Shown here piece by piece: positions 1 to 8,510 of a stretch of DNA of 64,000 nucleotides. A program made the position numbers and the translations under genes. The notes under the pieces are model-generated. The model saw only the letters and a program-made list of their open reading frames with translations. It was not told the origin of the DNA and made no database searches. How positions within the stretch are numbered: position 1 is the first letter of the stretch; every line of letters begins with the position of its first letter. This DNA comes from Bacteroidota bacterium (GTDB taxonomy: Bacteria; Bacteroidota; Bacteroidia; Chitinophagales; Chitinophagaceae), in assembly GCA_018267625.1 (NCBI GenBank), contig JAFDYC010000023.1, positions 1 to 64,000 of the forward strand, written 5' to 3'.

Positions 1-229
1 TGGCAATAGCTGTTATCTAAATATGAGCCGCAGCAAACCTAAAGGACGCAACGGCTGCCGAATCGGGCTGCTGAAGCCGGCTAAAAAATGGGCCTGAAAA
101 TATGTGAAAATAGTTTTTTTAAGTCTGCTACTTCTTCAGAACGCATTATAAGAACTGAGTTATGTTGCTTTGGCTTAACAAGTTAACAACATACCTTCGA
201 CTTCATCATTCCTTAATTCTTTAAAACCA
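1..229. other. Window-edge intergenic stretch
   Basis: No convincing gene is seen. A plus-strand frame is open from base 2 to a TGA at 95-97 (31 codons) and could be the tail of a gene that starts outside the window, but it is short enough to be chance. Bases 45-59 carry GACGCAACGGCTGCC, which resembles short sequences in other intergenic gaps of this window (see findings). The stretch before the first gene is AT-rich and probably holds its promoter, but no clear TAnnTTTG element is visible. Confidence 0.4.
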
Positions 230-235
230 ATGTTC

Positions 236-1288
236 ATGAAACAGCTTTTTGCTACTATCATTTTGATGCTTGGAACCATTCTTTGTCAGGCTTCCGTGTA
301 CACTGTAAATAACAATAATCCTTCGCCAGGGCAGTACACCACACTCACGTCGGCACAGACCGCGGCATCTTCGGGCGATACCCTGCTGGTGAGCGGTTCA
401 CTGACCAGCTATGGCAATCTGTCAATATCAAAGCCGCTTACTATCATTGGAACAGGGCATCATCCAGTTGGCAATTTCCCGAATGCCAGCATCTTGGGTG
501 ACATTGATTTTTCCGGTAGTAGCAGTAGCGTGCATGATGTCAATCTGATTGGTCTAATTGTAAACTCAATCACGTTTGATGTCAGCAACACCAAGCACAT
601 GTACGTTGGACGCTGTAAGATTGACTCTTATGTTGGGTTTAGTACTGACCAGGACAGCATAGTGCTTGAAGGGAATTTATTTGCGTCTACTGGTAACAAT
701 TTGATCTGGCCAACCTCTCTTTCTCTAACTGAAAATGACATAACTATCAAGAATAACGTGTTCAATGGAGTTTGGAATGGACTTTCCCCATCTTCAGGCG
801 GCAACAACCTGATTGCGAGCAATAACGTGTTTCTTGTCTATGCCTATTTATTCTATAATTCCTGTAGCGACTGGACTTTTCGTAACAACATATTCTATCG
901 TGCAGATCCCAATAATGTGGTTACGAACAGTTACTTCGAAAATAACATCATCTACCATGCCTATGGCAGCAATACAACATTTCCAACGACCAATGGCAAT
1001 ACTTCAAGTGGGAACATGGCGACAGACCCGAAGTTTACCAACTTCCCATCGACAGGTGGCTATTACAGCTACAGTTACGATTTCACGCTGCAATCCACCT
1101 CACCTGCCATCAATGCCGGTACGGACGGGAAAGACATAGGTCTAACCGGCGGCAACGGATACTTCCAGAGGTATGGGATCCCGAACGTTCCTCAGGTAAA
1201 TCAATTCAGCATCACCTCTCCTACAAATGCTACTGTGGTGCCAGGCGGCACGCTTCAGATATCTGTAATGTCCACCATTGCGCGCTAA
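236..1288 (+). CDS. Secreted right-handed beta-helix-like surface protein
   Basis: About 350 residues. The N-terminus is a typical signal peptide (charged MKQ, a hydrophobic stretch to about residue 20, then CQAS), so the product is exported. The body is rich in Asn, Ser and Thr with recurring short strands such as IGLIVNSITF and ITIKNNVFNGVW, the pattern of parallel beta-helix (pectate-lyase-like) proteins. A motif near residue 305 (KDIGLTGG) resembles the end of such helices. I chose the ATG at 236 over the one at 230 because it gives the cleaner signal peptide. No T9SS sorting tail is visible. The next gene starts about 40 bases downstream in the same direction, so the two are probably co-expressed. 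Role unknown; adhesion or glycan binding would be inference. Confidence 0.6.
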   Translation: MKQLFATIILMLGTILCQASVYTVNNNNPSPGQYTTLTSAQTAASSGDTLLVSGSLTSYGNLSISKPLTIIGTGHHPVGNFPNASILGDIDFSGSSSSVHDVNLIGLIVNSITFDVSNTKHMYVGRCKIDSYVGFSTDQDSIVLEGNLFASTGNNLIWPTSLSLTENDITIKNNVFNGVWNGLSPSSGGNNLIASNNVFLVYAYLFYNSCSDWTFRNNIFYRADPNNVVTNSYFENNIIYHAYGSNTTFPTTNGNTSSGNMATDPKFTNFPSTGGYYSYSYDFTLQSTSPAINAGTDGKDIGLTGGNGYFQRYGIPNVPQVNQFSITSPTNATVVPGGTLQISVMSTIAR

Positions 1289-1330
1289 GTGTTGTCTATT
1301 GCTTCGCTTCAATTTTAATAGCGCAACGTG

Positions 1331-3763
1331 ATGAAAGCAAAATTTCACTTGCTGCTTCTGATGTTGCTCGTCAGCATCCGGGCGGCAGCCTCGACAGACT
1401 CGCTCCGCAGGCTCGAAATGTTTATAGACACGGACCCCGGTGTCGGAAATGGTACACAATACACTATTCCTACACAACGAGATACGTTTAATAGCTCGAC
1501 GATTTCCATGTGGGTACCCTTGTATACTGCCCCAGGCAGCCACATGTTGTATGTGCGCGCCTTTGCAGACAGTTCTGGTCACGGTGGACGCTGGGGTATG
1601 GCCCAAGGCAGACCTTTTGAAGTACCTGTTTGGGTATCGTACGGCGAATATTTCTGGGATACTGATCCAGGGTTAGGGCAAGGGACAATAATCCCCATTA
1701 ATACACCTGCAGACACCGTAATACAAAGCATTAATTTGAATACAGCCTCCCTACAACCTGGCTTACACACACTCTATGTCCGCACGAAAGACAATCGTGG
1801 TTTTTGGGGTCAAACTCAGGCACAGCAGTTATATGTGTTGGAATACGTCAAAAATGCTGAGTACTTTATAGATACGGATCCTGGTGTGGGCAAAGGAGCT
1901 ACATTCTACTTCAGGGGTAGCCACGATACGGTTTCAAAGACTCTCTCGATTGTCCTTCCATCGAACTTGGAAGATGGTAAACATGTTTTGTATGTACGAA
2001 CCCACTCCTCTGGTGGAAAGTGGTCTCTGGCCCGTGCCCAGGAGTTTTTTGTACATCCTCAAATCAATGCAGCAGAATATTTCTTTGATACGGATCCGGG
2101 TGTCGGTTTAGGGAGCCCGCTGTCCGTTTCGACGCCTTCCGATACAATCAACGGGAGCTACAGCATTTCTGTCCGTGGGCTCGATGGAGGCATGCATCGC
2201 TTATATGTGCGAACCCGTAGTACTACCGGAGGGCGCTGGAGTATTGCCCAAGAGCAGAGCTTTTACTTGCGGGAGAGAATTGTGGCCGCAGAATATTTCT
2301 GGGACAGCGATCCCGGTGAAGGCAGCGGAATGCCTCTTTCCGTTTTGCCAAAGGATGATTCCGTGCAAGCGACTTATACCATCAAAACGCCTTGTACAAC
2401 TGCCGGTGTGCACCACCTCTACTTCCGCACCAAGGACGAACATGGTCATTGGAGTATTGCACAGGAAGACACAGTCACTATTACTAATCCAACGGTTGTG
2501 GCCACAGCGGATTATCCCGGTCCGGGCCCATATGGCACACCGGTAAAACTGTCCGGTAGCGGTGGCATCCCTCCATATAGCTACAAGCTTGGTGTGGGAT
2601 CCCCTATTTCAGATAGCATATTCCTGGTACCTAATGGTGCCTCTTCACTCTCCTTTACGGTCTATGATACCTGCGGACATAGCGGCAGTACAACTGTGTC
2701 CACACCGGCAACTCCGACCATTATTGCAGGCGATACGGTCGGGCACGGCAGCGTCAAACTGAATGCCTTCCGCTATTGGGTTTATGTGCTGGATTCAAAT
2801 GGATATATCATCGGGGCGGCGCGTGACTACGGACAGATGCTTGACACGATTACAATGAACTATTATAAGAACAGGTCTGGTACAGTGCGCAGCTATCCTA
2901 TCAGCGGCATTAAGTACCTAGACCGTAACTGGTATGTGACTACGAATAATGCACCCAACTCTGACGTAGGTGTCCAGCTGTTTGCTGTGGATTCTGAATT
3001 CAATGCACTAAGCTCCGCTGATCCAGCGGTCACCACAAAAAGTGCGCTGAGTGTGGTGAAATATGACGGCACAAATGAAGACCTGAGTGTGGCGAACAAT
3101 GCCCGCACTTATGTACTCCTCACTCCAGACTCAACGGTTACGTTTACAGGTGTTACCTCAGCAGGGAACGGCTATGCCTTTGTCTTTGCTGTGAGTGACT
3201 TCAGCGAGTTCTATGAAAGCCGAAATGCGCCTGTGATTCTTCCGATCTGTAATGTGGAATTACAGTCACAACAGCAAGGTAAAGATGTGTTGCTGGAATG
3301 GCACACCAAAGGCGAACGAGGCACCACTACACACACACTGCTGCGTGGCCCGAATCCTGATGTGATGCAGGTGCTGAATGAGCAAGCCGCCAAATCAGGC
3401 ACGGAAAACAGCTATTCGTTTCTTGATGTCAAGCCGCTGGAAGGTGTGAATTACTACCGCGTCAAGGTGCAGGACATCAGCGGTGCAGCATATTATTCAC
3501 AGATGGTGGTGGTACGAATCAACGACAACAGGCTGCTGAGCGTGACGCCGAATCCCGCACGAGACGAAGTCCATATTTCCGGGCTGGAACCCGGCGACCA
3601 GCTTTCACTTCTGGATCCTACTGGAAGGGCGGTATGGACCCATCAGGCTACCGGACAGGAAATGCAGGTGGGCACCGCACAATTTGCATCCGGCGTCTAT
3701 CTGCTTCGCGTGGATGCCCGCGATGGAACCCGGCAGAGCCTGAGGATTGAATTGCTCCATTGA
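1331..3763 (+). CDS. Secreted repeat protein with T9SS type A sorting tail
   Basis: About 810 residues. A signal peptide (to about residue 20) is followed by five repeats of roughly 72 residues. Each opens with a form of EYFxDTDPGxGxG (DTDPG at about 33, 110, 181 and 253; DSDPG at 325) and closes with GxHxLYVRT then GxWSxAQ. A beta-rich middle region follows. The last 75 or so residues are a T9SS type A C-terminal domain: VTPNPARDEVHISGL, then LLDPTGR, then FASGVYLLRV. The product should therefore cross the outer membrane by type IX secretion and be attached to the surface or released. A GTG at 1328 gives one extra residue; the ATG at 1331 is preferred. The Asp-rich repeats could bind calcium (inference). 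It follows the beta-helix protein gene closely. Confidence 0.8.
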   Translation: MKAKFHLLLLMLLVSIRAAASTDSLRRLEMFIDTDPGVGNGTQYTIPTQRDTFNSSTISMWVPLYTAPGSHMLYVRAFADSSGHGGRWGMAQGRPFEVPVWVSYGEYFWDTDPGLGQGTIIPINTPADTVIQSINLNTASLQPGLHTLYVRTKDNRGFWGQTQAQQLYVLEYVKNAEYFIDTDPGVGKGATFYFRGSHDTVSKTLSIVLPSNLEDGKHVLYVRTHSSGGKWSLARAQEFFVHPQINAAEYFFDTDPGVGLGSPLSVSTPSDTINGSYSISVRGLDGGMHRLYVRTRSTTGGRWSIAQEQSFYLRERIVAAEYFWDSDPGEGSGMPLSVLPKDDSVQATYTIKTPCTTAGVHHLYFRTKDEHGHWSIAQEDTVTITNPTVVATADYPGPGPYGTPVKLSGSGGIPPYSYKLGVGSPISDSIFLVPNGASSLSFTVYDTCGHSGSTTVSTPATPTIIAGDTVGHGSVKLNAFRYWVYVLDSNGYIIGAARDYGQMLDTITMNYYKNRSGTVRSYPISGIKYLDRNWYVTTNNAPNSDVGVQLFAVDSEFNALSSADPAVTTKSALSVVKYDGTNEDLSVANNARTYVLLTPDSTVTFTGVTSAGNGYAFVFAVSDFSEFYESRNAPVILPICNVELQSQQQGKDVLLEWHTKGERGTTTHTLLRGPNPDVMQVLNEQAAKSGTENSYSFLDVKPLEGVNYYRVKVQDISGAAYYSQMVVVRINDNRLLSVTPNPARDEVHISGLEPGDQLSLLDPTGRAVWTHQATGQEMQVGTAQFASGVYLLRVDARDGTRQSLRIELLH

Positions 3764-3786
3764 TTGTTTTTGGTTTTGGGAAAAGG

Positions 3787-3822
3787 GCCCTGTGCAACCT
3801 CGTGTGCACGGGGCTTTTTTTT
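3787..3822 (+). terminator. Rho-independent terminator
   Basis: A 10-bp stem (3787-3796 with 3805-3814, one G-U pair) with an 8-base loop is followed by eight T (3815-3822). It lies 23 bases after the stop of the repeat protein. Four A on its left side could give weak termination for the convergent corA gene as well. Confidence 0.8.
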
Positions 3823-3891
3823 GGATGGCGTGCACGGCCACTTATAGTATCGTCATGCCAGCCGACACCCTGGCAACAGTAGTCAGCGGCT

Positions 3892-4950
3892 TCAAAACCA
3901 TCCCTTGCGTTTGAACCAAAGAATCATGAAAGCAGGTGCGAGCAGCATGAGCAGCACAGCCACATCAAAGCCGTGACGCCAACCCAGCAGCGGCATGTGG
4001 ACGAAGTTCATGCCGAAGATGCCGCCAATGACCGTTGCCGGAGCCATGAGGGTGGCTAAGAGGGTAAAGACCTTCATCACCTCATTCATGCGCAGGTTAA
4101 TCTGGTTGAGGTAGAGGTCTTGCAGGTTCATCAGGCTGTCGCGGTGCGAGTCTATGAAGTCGTTAGCCTGAATGGCGTGGTCGAGAACGTCGCGGAAATA
4201 TTTCTCATTTCGTTCGGCGAGGAGCTCGGAGTCGGAACGCACAAAATGAGCGACCAGTTCGCGCACAGGCAGCACGGCACGACGTACCGTGGCTACATCG
4301 CGGCGGAGGTAACTGATTTGTGCCAGTTGCTCTTTAGTTTGGGTATGCACAAGACTGTCTTCGAGTGCTTCGAGCCTTTCGGCCAGCTTTTCCAGCACGT
4401 CGAAATAAGAATCCACAATCACATCGAGCAGGTTATACACGAGATAATCTGCTTCGCGCAAGCGAAGCTTGCTTTCGGAGTCGCGGATCCGGGCACGAAC
4501 GGGGTTGAACACATCACGGCGGGCTTCCTCCTGAAAGGACAAGACAAAGTCTTTGCCTAACACGATACTCACCTGTTCCAATTCAATACAATCATCAACG
4601 TCATTGAAAAACATTTGTGGCAACACACAAAAAATGAGTGAGCCGGATTCTTCCATCTTGGGGCGTTCATTGCGTGCCATGATGTCTTCTGCCATCAGGG
4701 GGTGAATGCCAAATGAAGTGCAGAGGCGGTTTAGCTCTTCCGCCTGCAGACCATCCATATTGATCCAAACAATTTTGCCTTCCTGCCTTTCCTGTGCGCA
4801 GGCTGTGGCATCCGGTAATTTCCGTTCCCGGAGCTGCGAGGCATCATAACAAAAACTGGAATAAACCGGTTTTTCCGCAGAAGGCGGTAAGACCATTTTG
4901 GGATGAAATTGCCGGCGGGCATGAAGCCGGTGTTGCCTTTTGCTGGGCAT
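3892..4950 (-). CDS. corA: Magnesium/cobalt transporter CorA
   Basis: 352 residues, normal for CorA. A long soluble, mostly helical cytoplasmic domain is followed by two C-terminal membrane helices. The family signature GMN sits at residues 313-315 (GIFGMNF), at the end of the first helix. In this family a pentamer with GMN at the pore mouth moves Mg2+ (also Co2+ and Ni2+) into the cytoplasm. The extreme C-terminus is basic (FKRKGWF), as expected for the cytoplasmic side. The gene converges on the repeat-protein gene. A promoter-like TACATTCG on the minus strand (4956-4963) lies only a few bases before the ATG, which suggests a very short leader. Confidence 0.93.
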   Translation of the reverse strand: MPSKRQHRLHARRQFHPKMVLPPSAEKPVYSSFCYDASQLRERKLPDATACAQERQEGKIVWINMDGLQAEELNRLCTSFGIHPLMAEDIMARNERPKMEESGSLIFCVLPQMFFNDVDDCIELEQVSIVLGKDFVLSFQEEARRDVFNPVRARIRDSESKLRLREADYLVYNLLDVIVDSYFDVLEKLAERLEALEDSLVHTQTKEQLAQISYLRRDVATVRRAVLPVRELVAHFVRSDSELLAERNEKYFRDVLDHAIQANDFIDSHRDSLMNLQDLYLNQINLRMNEVMKVFTLLATLMAPATVIGGIFGMNFVHMPLLGWRHGFDVAVLLMLLAPAFMILWFKRKGWF

Positions 4951-5010
4951 GTGGGCGAATGTAGTTTGTTGTAATTATGCGCCGCTACCGATAAAAATCG
5001 CTTTATACTG

Positions 5011-5670
5011 ATGCGCAAACTATTGCTTGCCCTTTTCCTTTTGATGGCCTTTTCTGCCAGTGCCCGCCGGAGCCGCGTGGTGATTGTTACCGACTCGGGC
5101 CGTATCGTCCTGGAGCTGTATGATGAGACTCCAAAGCACCGCGACAACATGAAGAAACTGGCAAAGGAGCACTTTTATGACAGCCTGCTTTTTCACCGGG
5201 TCATTCCCGAATTTGTCATTCAGGGTGGTGACCCGGACTCAAAACATGCCCCGGCGGGCAAGGCTTTGGGTGATGGTGATTTAGGCTACCGTATTCCAGC
5301 TGAAATCAACGACATGGATTTTCACAAGCGTGGTGCCGTAGGTGCTGCCCGCGACAACAACCCGGAAAAGGCTTCCAGCGGCTGCCAGTTTTATATCGTG
5401 ATTGGCCGGAAGTACACAGATGAAGAGCTCGACCGGATTGCACAACGCACAGGCAGGAAGTTTACGCCCGCACAACGTGCCTTCTATAAAAACATAGGGG
5501 GGACACCGCACTTAGATGGCAATTACACCGTGTTTGGCGAAGTGGTGGAAGGCATGAATGTGGCTGATAAAATTGCCCACATGCAACGCGACAAACTGGA
5601 CCGACCCCTGACGGATATCCGCATGAAAAAGGTGTATGTGCAACGCAGGAAATTTCTGGGCATTTTTTAG
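5011..5670 (+). CDS. Exported cyclophilin-type peptidyl-prolyl isomerase
   Basis: 219 residues. A signal peptide (MRKLLLALFLLMAFSASA) directs it to the periplasm. The cyclophilin core follows, with the catalytic segment FHRVIPEFVIQGGDP at residues 61-75 (Arg63 is the catalytic arginine) and a second conserved block SSGCQFYIVIG. It should catalyse cis-trans isomerisation of prolyl bonds during folding of exported proteins. Insertions around residues 75-95 and 140-165 make it longer than minimal cyclophilins, which is usual for Bacteroidota versions. It is divergent from corA and is followed about 50 bases later by the M14 peptidase, so the two may be co-transcribed. Confidence 0.92.
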   Translation: MRKLLLALFLLMAFSASARRSRVVIVTDSGRIVLELYDETPKHRDNMKKLAKEHFYDSLLFHRVIPEFVIQGGDPDSKHAPAGKALGDGDLGYRIPAEINDMDFHKRGAVGAARDNNPEKASSGCQFYIVIGRKYTDEELDRIAQRTGRKFTPAQRAFYKNIGGTPHLDGNYTVFGEVVEGMNVADKIAHMQRDKLDRPLTDIRMKKVYVQRRKFLGIF

Positions 5671-5721
5671 AAAGAAGCCAGGTCCTGAAAGACCTTCACA
5701 AGTATTCGTCTTTTGAAATTC

Positions 5722-7431
5722 ATGAAAAGATTCATTGCCGGCCTGCTCTGTTTTTTTTCGCTTTCATGCGAGGCGCAAAAACTGCTTACTCCCTTTGAAC
5801 GCTCGAAGGGACAAGAGAGCACGACCTATGCCCAATGCATCAACTTCTACCACCGGCTGGCGGACGAAACCGGGCGTATCGGCATGGATTCTTTTGGCAA
5901 CAGCGATGCAGGCTATCCGCTTCATGTGATTACGTTTCCACCTCATGCAGCACGCGAGCCAAACACCTTGAGCATTTTTATCAACAATGGTATTCATCCC
6001 GGCGAACCGGACGGCATTGATGCGAGCATGATGCTGCTGCGCGACCTGGCTGAAGGCCGGCTGAAATTGCCCTCCGGGCTCATGCTGGAAGTAATTCCGA
6101 TTTACAATATTGGTGGGGCACTGAACCGCAACAGCAGCAGCCGGGTGAACCAGGTCGGGCCTGTGTCTTATGGCTTTCGGGGCAATTCCGAAAACCTGGA
6201 TCTGAACCGTGACTTCTGTAAACGGGATGCACTAGAGAGCCGCACATTTTCTTACCTATTCTACCGTTACGACCCTGCTATTTTCATAGACAATCATGTG
6301 AGCGATGGCGCGGACTACCAGCACACTATGACCCTGCTTTCATCGCAGTATGAAAAGCTGGGCGGTGCATTGGGCCGCTATTTCCGAAACCGGCTTGACC
6401 CGATGTTGTACCGCGCGATGGCAAGGCAGGGTTGGCCGATGATACCCTACGTGAATGTGGAAGATGGAACACCGCTGCAAGGCTGGACTACCTACTACGA
6501 CCCACCGCGATATTCATCCGGATATGCCTCCTTATTCAACTGCATTGCCTGGGTGCCGGAGACCCACATGCTGAAACCTTTTGCGCAACGTGTGCAGGCC
6601 GACTATGCACTCATGAAAGCCATCCTGGAACTGGCGGGAGCGGAGCGGGAGCAGATTCTTTCGCTGCGCGAAAAAGACCGTGCTTCCGTACAGCAGCAAA
6701 CATTGTTTCCATTAAGCTGGGCACCCGACAGTACCGTAAGCCTCTGGCCATTCAAAGGCTATCGGGCCTCATATAAGACAAGTGTGGTCACCGGGCAACC
6801 GAGGCTCTATTACGACCATTCCAAACCTATAGACACCCTGATGCCCATCCGGGATCATTATCATCCGGTGCAAGTGGTGCGGGCCCCTAAGGCCTACGTC
6901 ATTCCGCGGGGCTGGCACGAGGTTATTGCGCGGCTGACCGCCAGCAACCATGTGGATCTGTACGAATTGCCGGAAGACACTACAATGCTGGTGACTGAAT
7001 ATCATATTGACAGCTTCAAGACGCTGCCTAAACCCTATGAAGGGCACTACAAGCATTATTCTATTCAAGTCACACCAACAACAATTCGGAAACGATTTTT
7101 AAAAGGAGATTACCTGATAGACCTGACGGGGAATCCAGACCGTCGTTTTCTGATTGAAATGCTGGAACCCGAAGGCGAGGATTCTTATTTCTCCTGGGGC
7201 TTTTTTGATGCGGTGCTACAACGCAAAGAAGGTTATAGCGACTATCGTTGGGAAGATGTTGCAGCGGAAGAGCTTCAAATGGACCCGGCACTCAGAGCTT
7301 CTTTAGATGAAAAGAAAGCCAGTGACCCTGCATTTGCAAAAGATGCGGAAGCTCAGTTATTTTTCGTCTACCAACACAGCCGCTGGATGGAACCTGAATA
7401 CATGCGTTATCCGGTTTTCAGAATCGAATAA
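5722..7431 (+). CDS. Exported M14-family zinc carboxypeptidase
   Basis: About 569 residues from the ATG at 5722 (a TTG at 5713 is in frame but unlikely). A signal sequence ends near residue 16-18; SLSC could also be a lipobox. The peptidase domain shows the M14 ligands in order: H92 and E95 in HPGEPDGID, DLNRDF (Arg for the substrate carboxylate) and H192 in FIDNHVSDG, then the catalytic Glu (about E280) in WVPETHML. A C-terminal region of about 280 residues, probably beta-rich, follows and carries no motif I recognise. It should remove C-terminal residues from peptides in the periplasm or at the cell surface. Exact substrates cannot be read from the sequence. Confidence 0.85.
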   Translation: MKRFIAGLLCFFSLSCEAQKLLTPFERSKGQESTTYAQCINFYHRLADETGRIGMDSFGNSDAGYPLHVITFPPHAAREPNTLSIFINNGIHPGEPDGIDASMMLLRDLAEGRLKLPSGLMLEVIPIYNIGGALNRNSSSRVNQVGPVSYGFRGNSENLDLNRDFCKRDALESRTFSYLFYRYDPAIFIDNHVSDGADYQHTMTLLSSQYEKLGGALGRYFRNRLDPMLYRAMARQGWPMIPYVNVEDGTPLQGWTTYYDPPRYSSGYASLFNCIAWVPETHMLKPFAQRVQADYALMKAILELAGAEREQILSLREKDRASVQQQTLFPLSWAPDSTVSLWPFKGYRASYKTSVVTGQPRLYYDHSKPIDTLMPIRDHYHPVQVVRAPKAYVIPRGWHEVIARLTASNHVDLYELPEDTTMLVTEYHIDSFKTLPKPYEGHYKHYSIQVTPTTIRKRFLKGDYLIDLTGNPDRRFLIEMLEPEGEDSYFSWGFFDAVLQRKEGYSDYRWEDVAAEELQMDPALRASLDEKKASDPAFAKDAEAQLFFVYQHSRWMEPEYMRYPVFRIE

Positions 7432-7442
7432 GTGCGTCAATT

Positions 7443-8510
7443 ATGGATGAAAGGCCAGTCATCAGATTACCCTTCTATGCGCGCCTGGCGGGCATCCTGC
7501 TGTGCGTGGTGCTCATCATGGAAATCATGAGCCGGGGGAGAGCGATCATTATTCCGCTCTTTTTCTCCATGCTCATCGCCCTGATGCTGTTGCCGCTTAC
7601 CCGGCTCCTAGAAAGCTGGCATTTCCCGCGTGCACTATCTGCTATCATTTCTGTGCTGCTGTTTATCATGTTCGTCAGTGGGGCTTTTTATTTTCTGACC
7701 GCACAGGTGATTCAGTTCAGCAAAGACCTGCCGCAGCTTGGAGGACGGATGCAGGAATGGGTGGATCAGCTACAAGCCTGGGTTGCCCTGAAATATCATG
7801 TAGATGCGAGCCGGCAACTGGAATATTTAGACCGCGCAACCAGCTCCTTAGTGCAGCATGCATCCTCGCTGGCTCAAGGCTTTGTGCTGGGAGTAGCGGG
7901 CTTTGCCATCTGGACCATTTTCGTGTTTGTGTTCACCTTTTTTATGCTCACGCACCGGAAGCTGTTGCAGCAGTTTATCACGAAGCTTTTTTCGAAAGAA
8001 AACCAGCCTAAGGTGTCGGATGTGTTGACGCAAACGAGGCTTCTGGCAAACAGTTATGTACTGGGCCTGCTGACTGAGATGGTGATTGTAGCGGTGTTGA
8101 ATTGTGCGGCATTTCTGGCTTTCGGTGTGCGGTATGCCTTGCTGTTGGGCGTGTTGGCAGCGGTGATGAACATCATTCCTTATCTGGGCATCTGGAGTGC
8201 AGCGGGTATAGCCGGGCTCATCACCCTGAGCAACAGTACACCCGGCCTGGCACTGAGTGTAGTGCTCATTTTGGTAGTGGTGCACTTCATAGATGCGAAT
8301 GTGCTGCTGCCGCGCATCGTGGGCAGAAGGGTAAACATGAACCCGCTCATCACCATCGTGACCGTTTTGGTTGGAGAAATGCTATGGGGCATTCCCGGGA
8401 TGTTTTTGTTCATCCCGCTGGCCGGTATATTGAAAATTGTCTTTGCCCGGGTAGATGGCTTAAAGCCCTGGGCCCTGCTCATGGGCACCGGCAAAGACCC
8501 CTTAGATTAG
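7443..8510 (+). CDS. AI-2E family transporter (PerM-like membrane protein)
   Basis: 355 residues with the usual layout of this family: paired N-terminal membrane helices, a third helix (ISVLLFIMFVSGAFYFL), an amphipathic cytoplasmic part around residues 95-150, then five more hydrophobic segments. The stretch AAVMNIIPYLGIWSA and the later PRIVGRRVNMNPL are family hallmarks. Members have been linked to export of autoinducer-2 or to Na+/H+ antiport; the substrate here is not known. It starts 11 bases after the M14 peptidase stop, so it is likely in the same transcript. Its stop codon overlaps the stop of the convergent flippase gene by 4 bases. Confidence 0.88.
   Translation: MDERPVIRLPFYARLAGILLCVVLIMEIMSRGRAIIIPLFFSMLIALMLLPLTRLLESWHFPRALSAIISVLLFIMFVSGAFYFLTAQVIQFSKDLPQLGGRMQEWVDQLQAWVALKYHVDASRQLEYLDRATSSLVQHASSLAQGFVLGVAGFAIWTIFVFVFTFFMLTHRKLLQQFITKLFSKENQPKVSDVLTQTRLLANSYVLGLLTEMVIVAVLNCAAFLAFGVRYALLLGVLAAVMNIIPYLGIWSAAGIAGLITLSNSTPGLALSVVLILVVVHFIDANVLLPRIVGRRVNMNPLITIVTVLVGEMLWGIPGMFLFIPLAGILKIVFARVDGLKPWALLMGTGKDPLD

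Noticed and set aside
5835..6776. Frames of 61-114 codons on the plus strand inside the M14 peptidase gene
   Set aside because: Shadows of the real reading frame; Cys- and Arg-rich with no recognisable motif.
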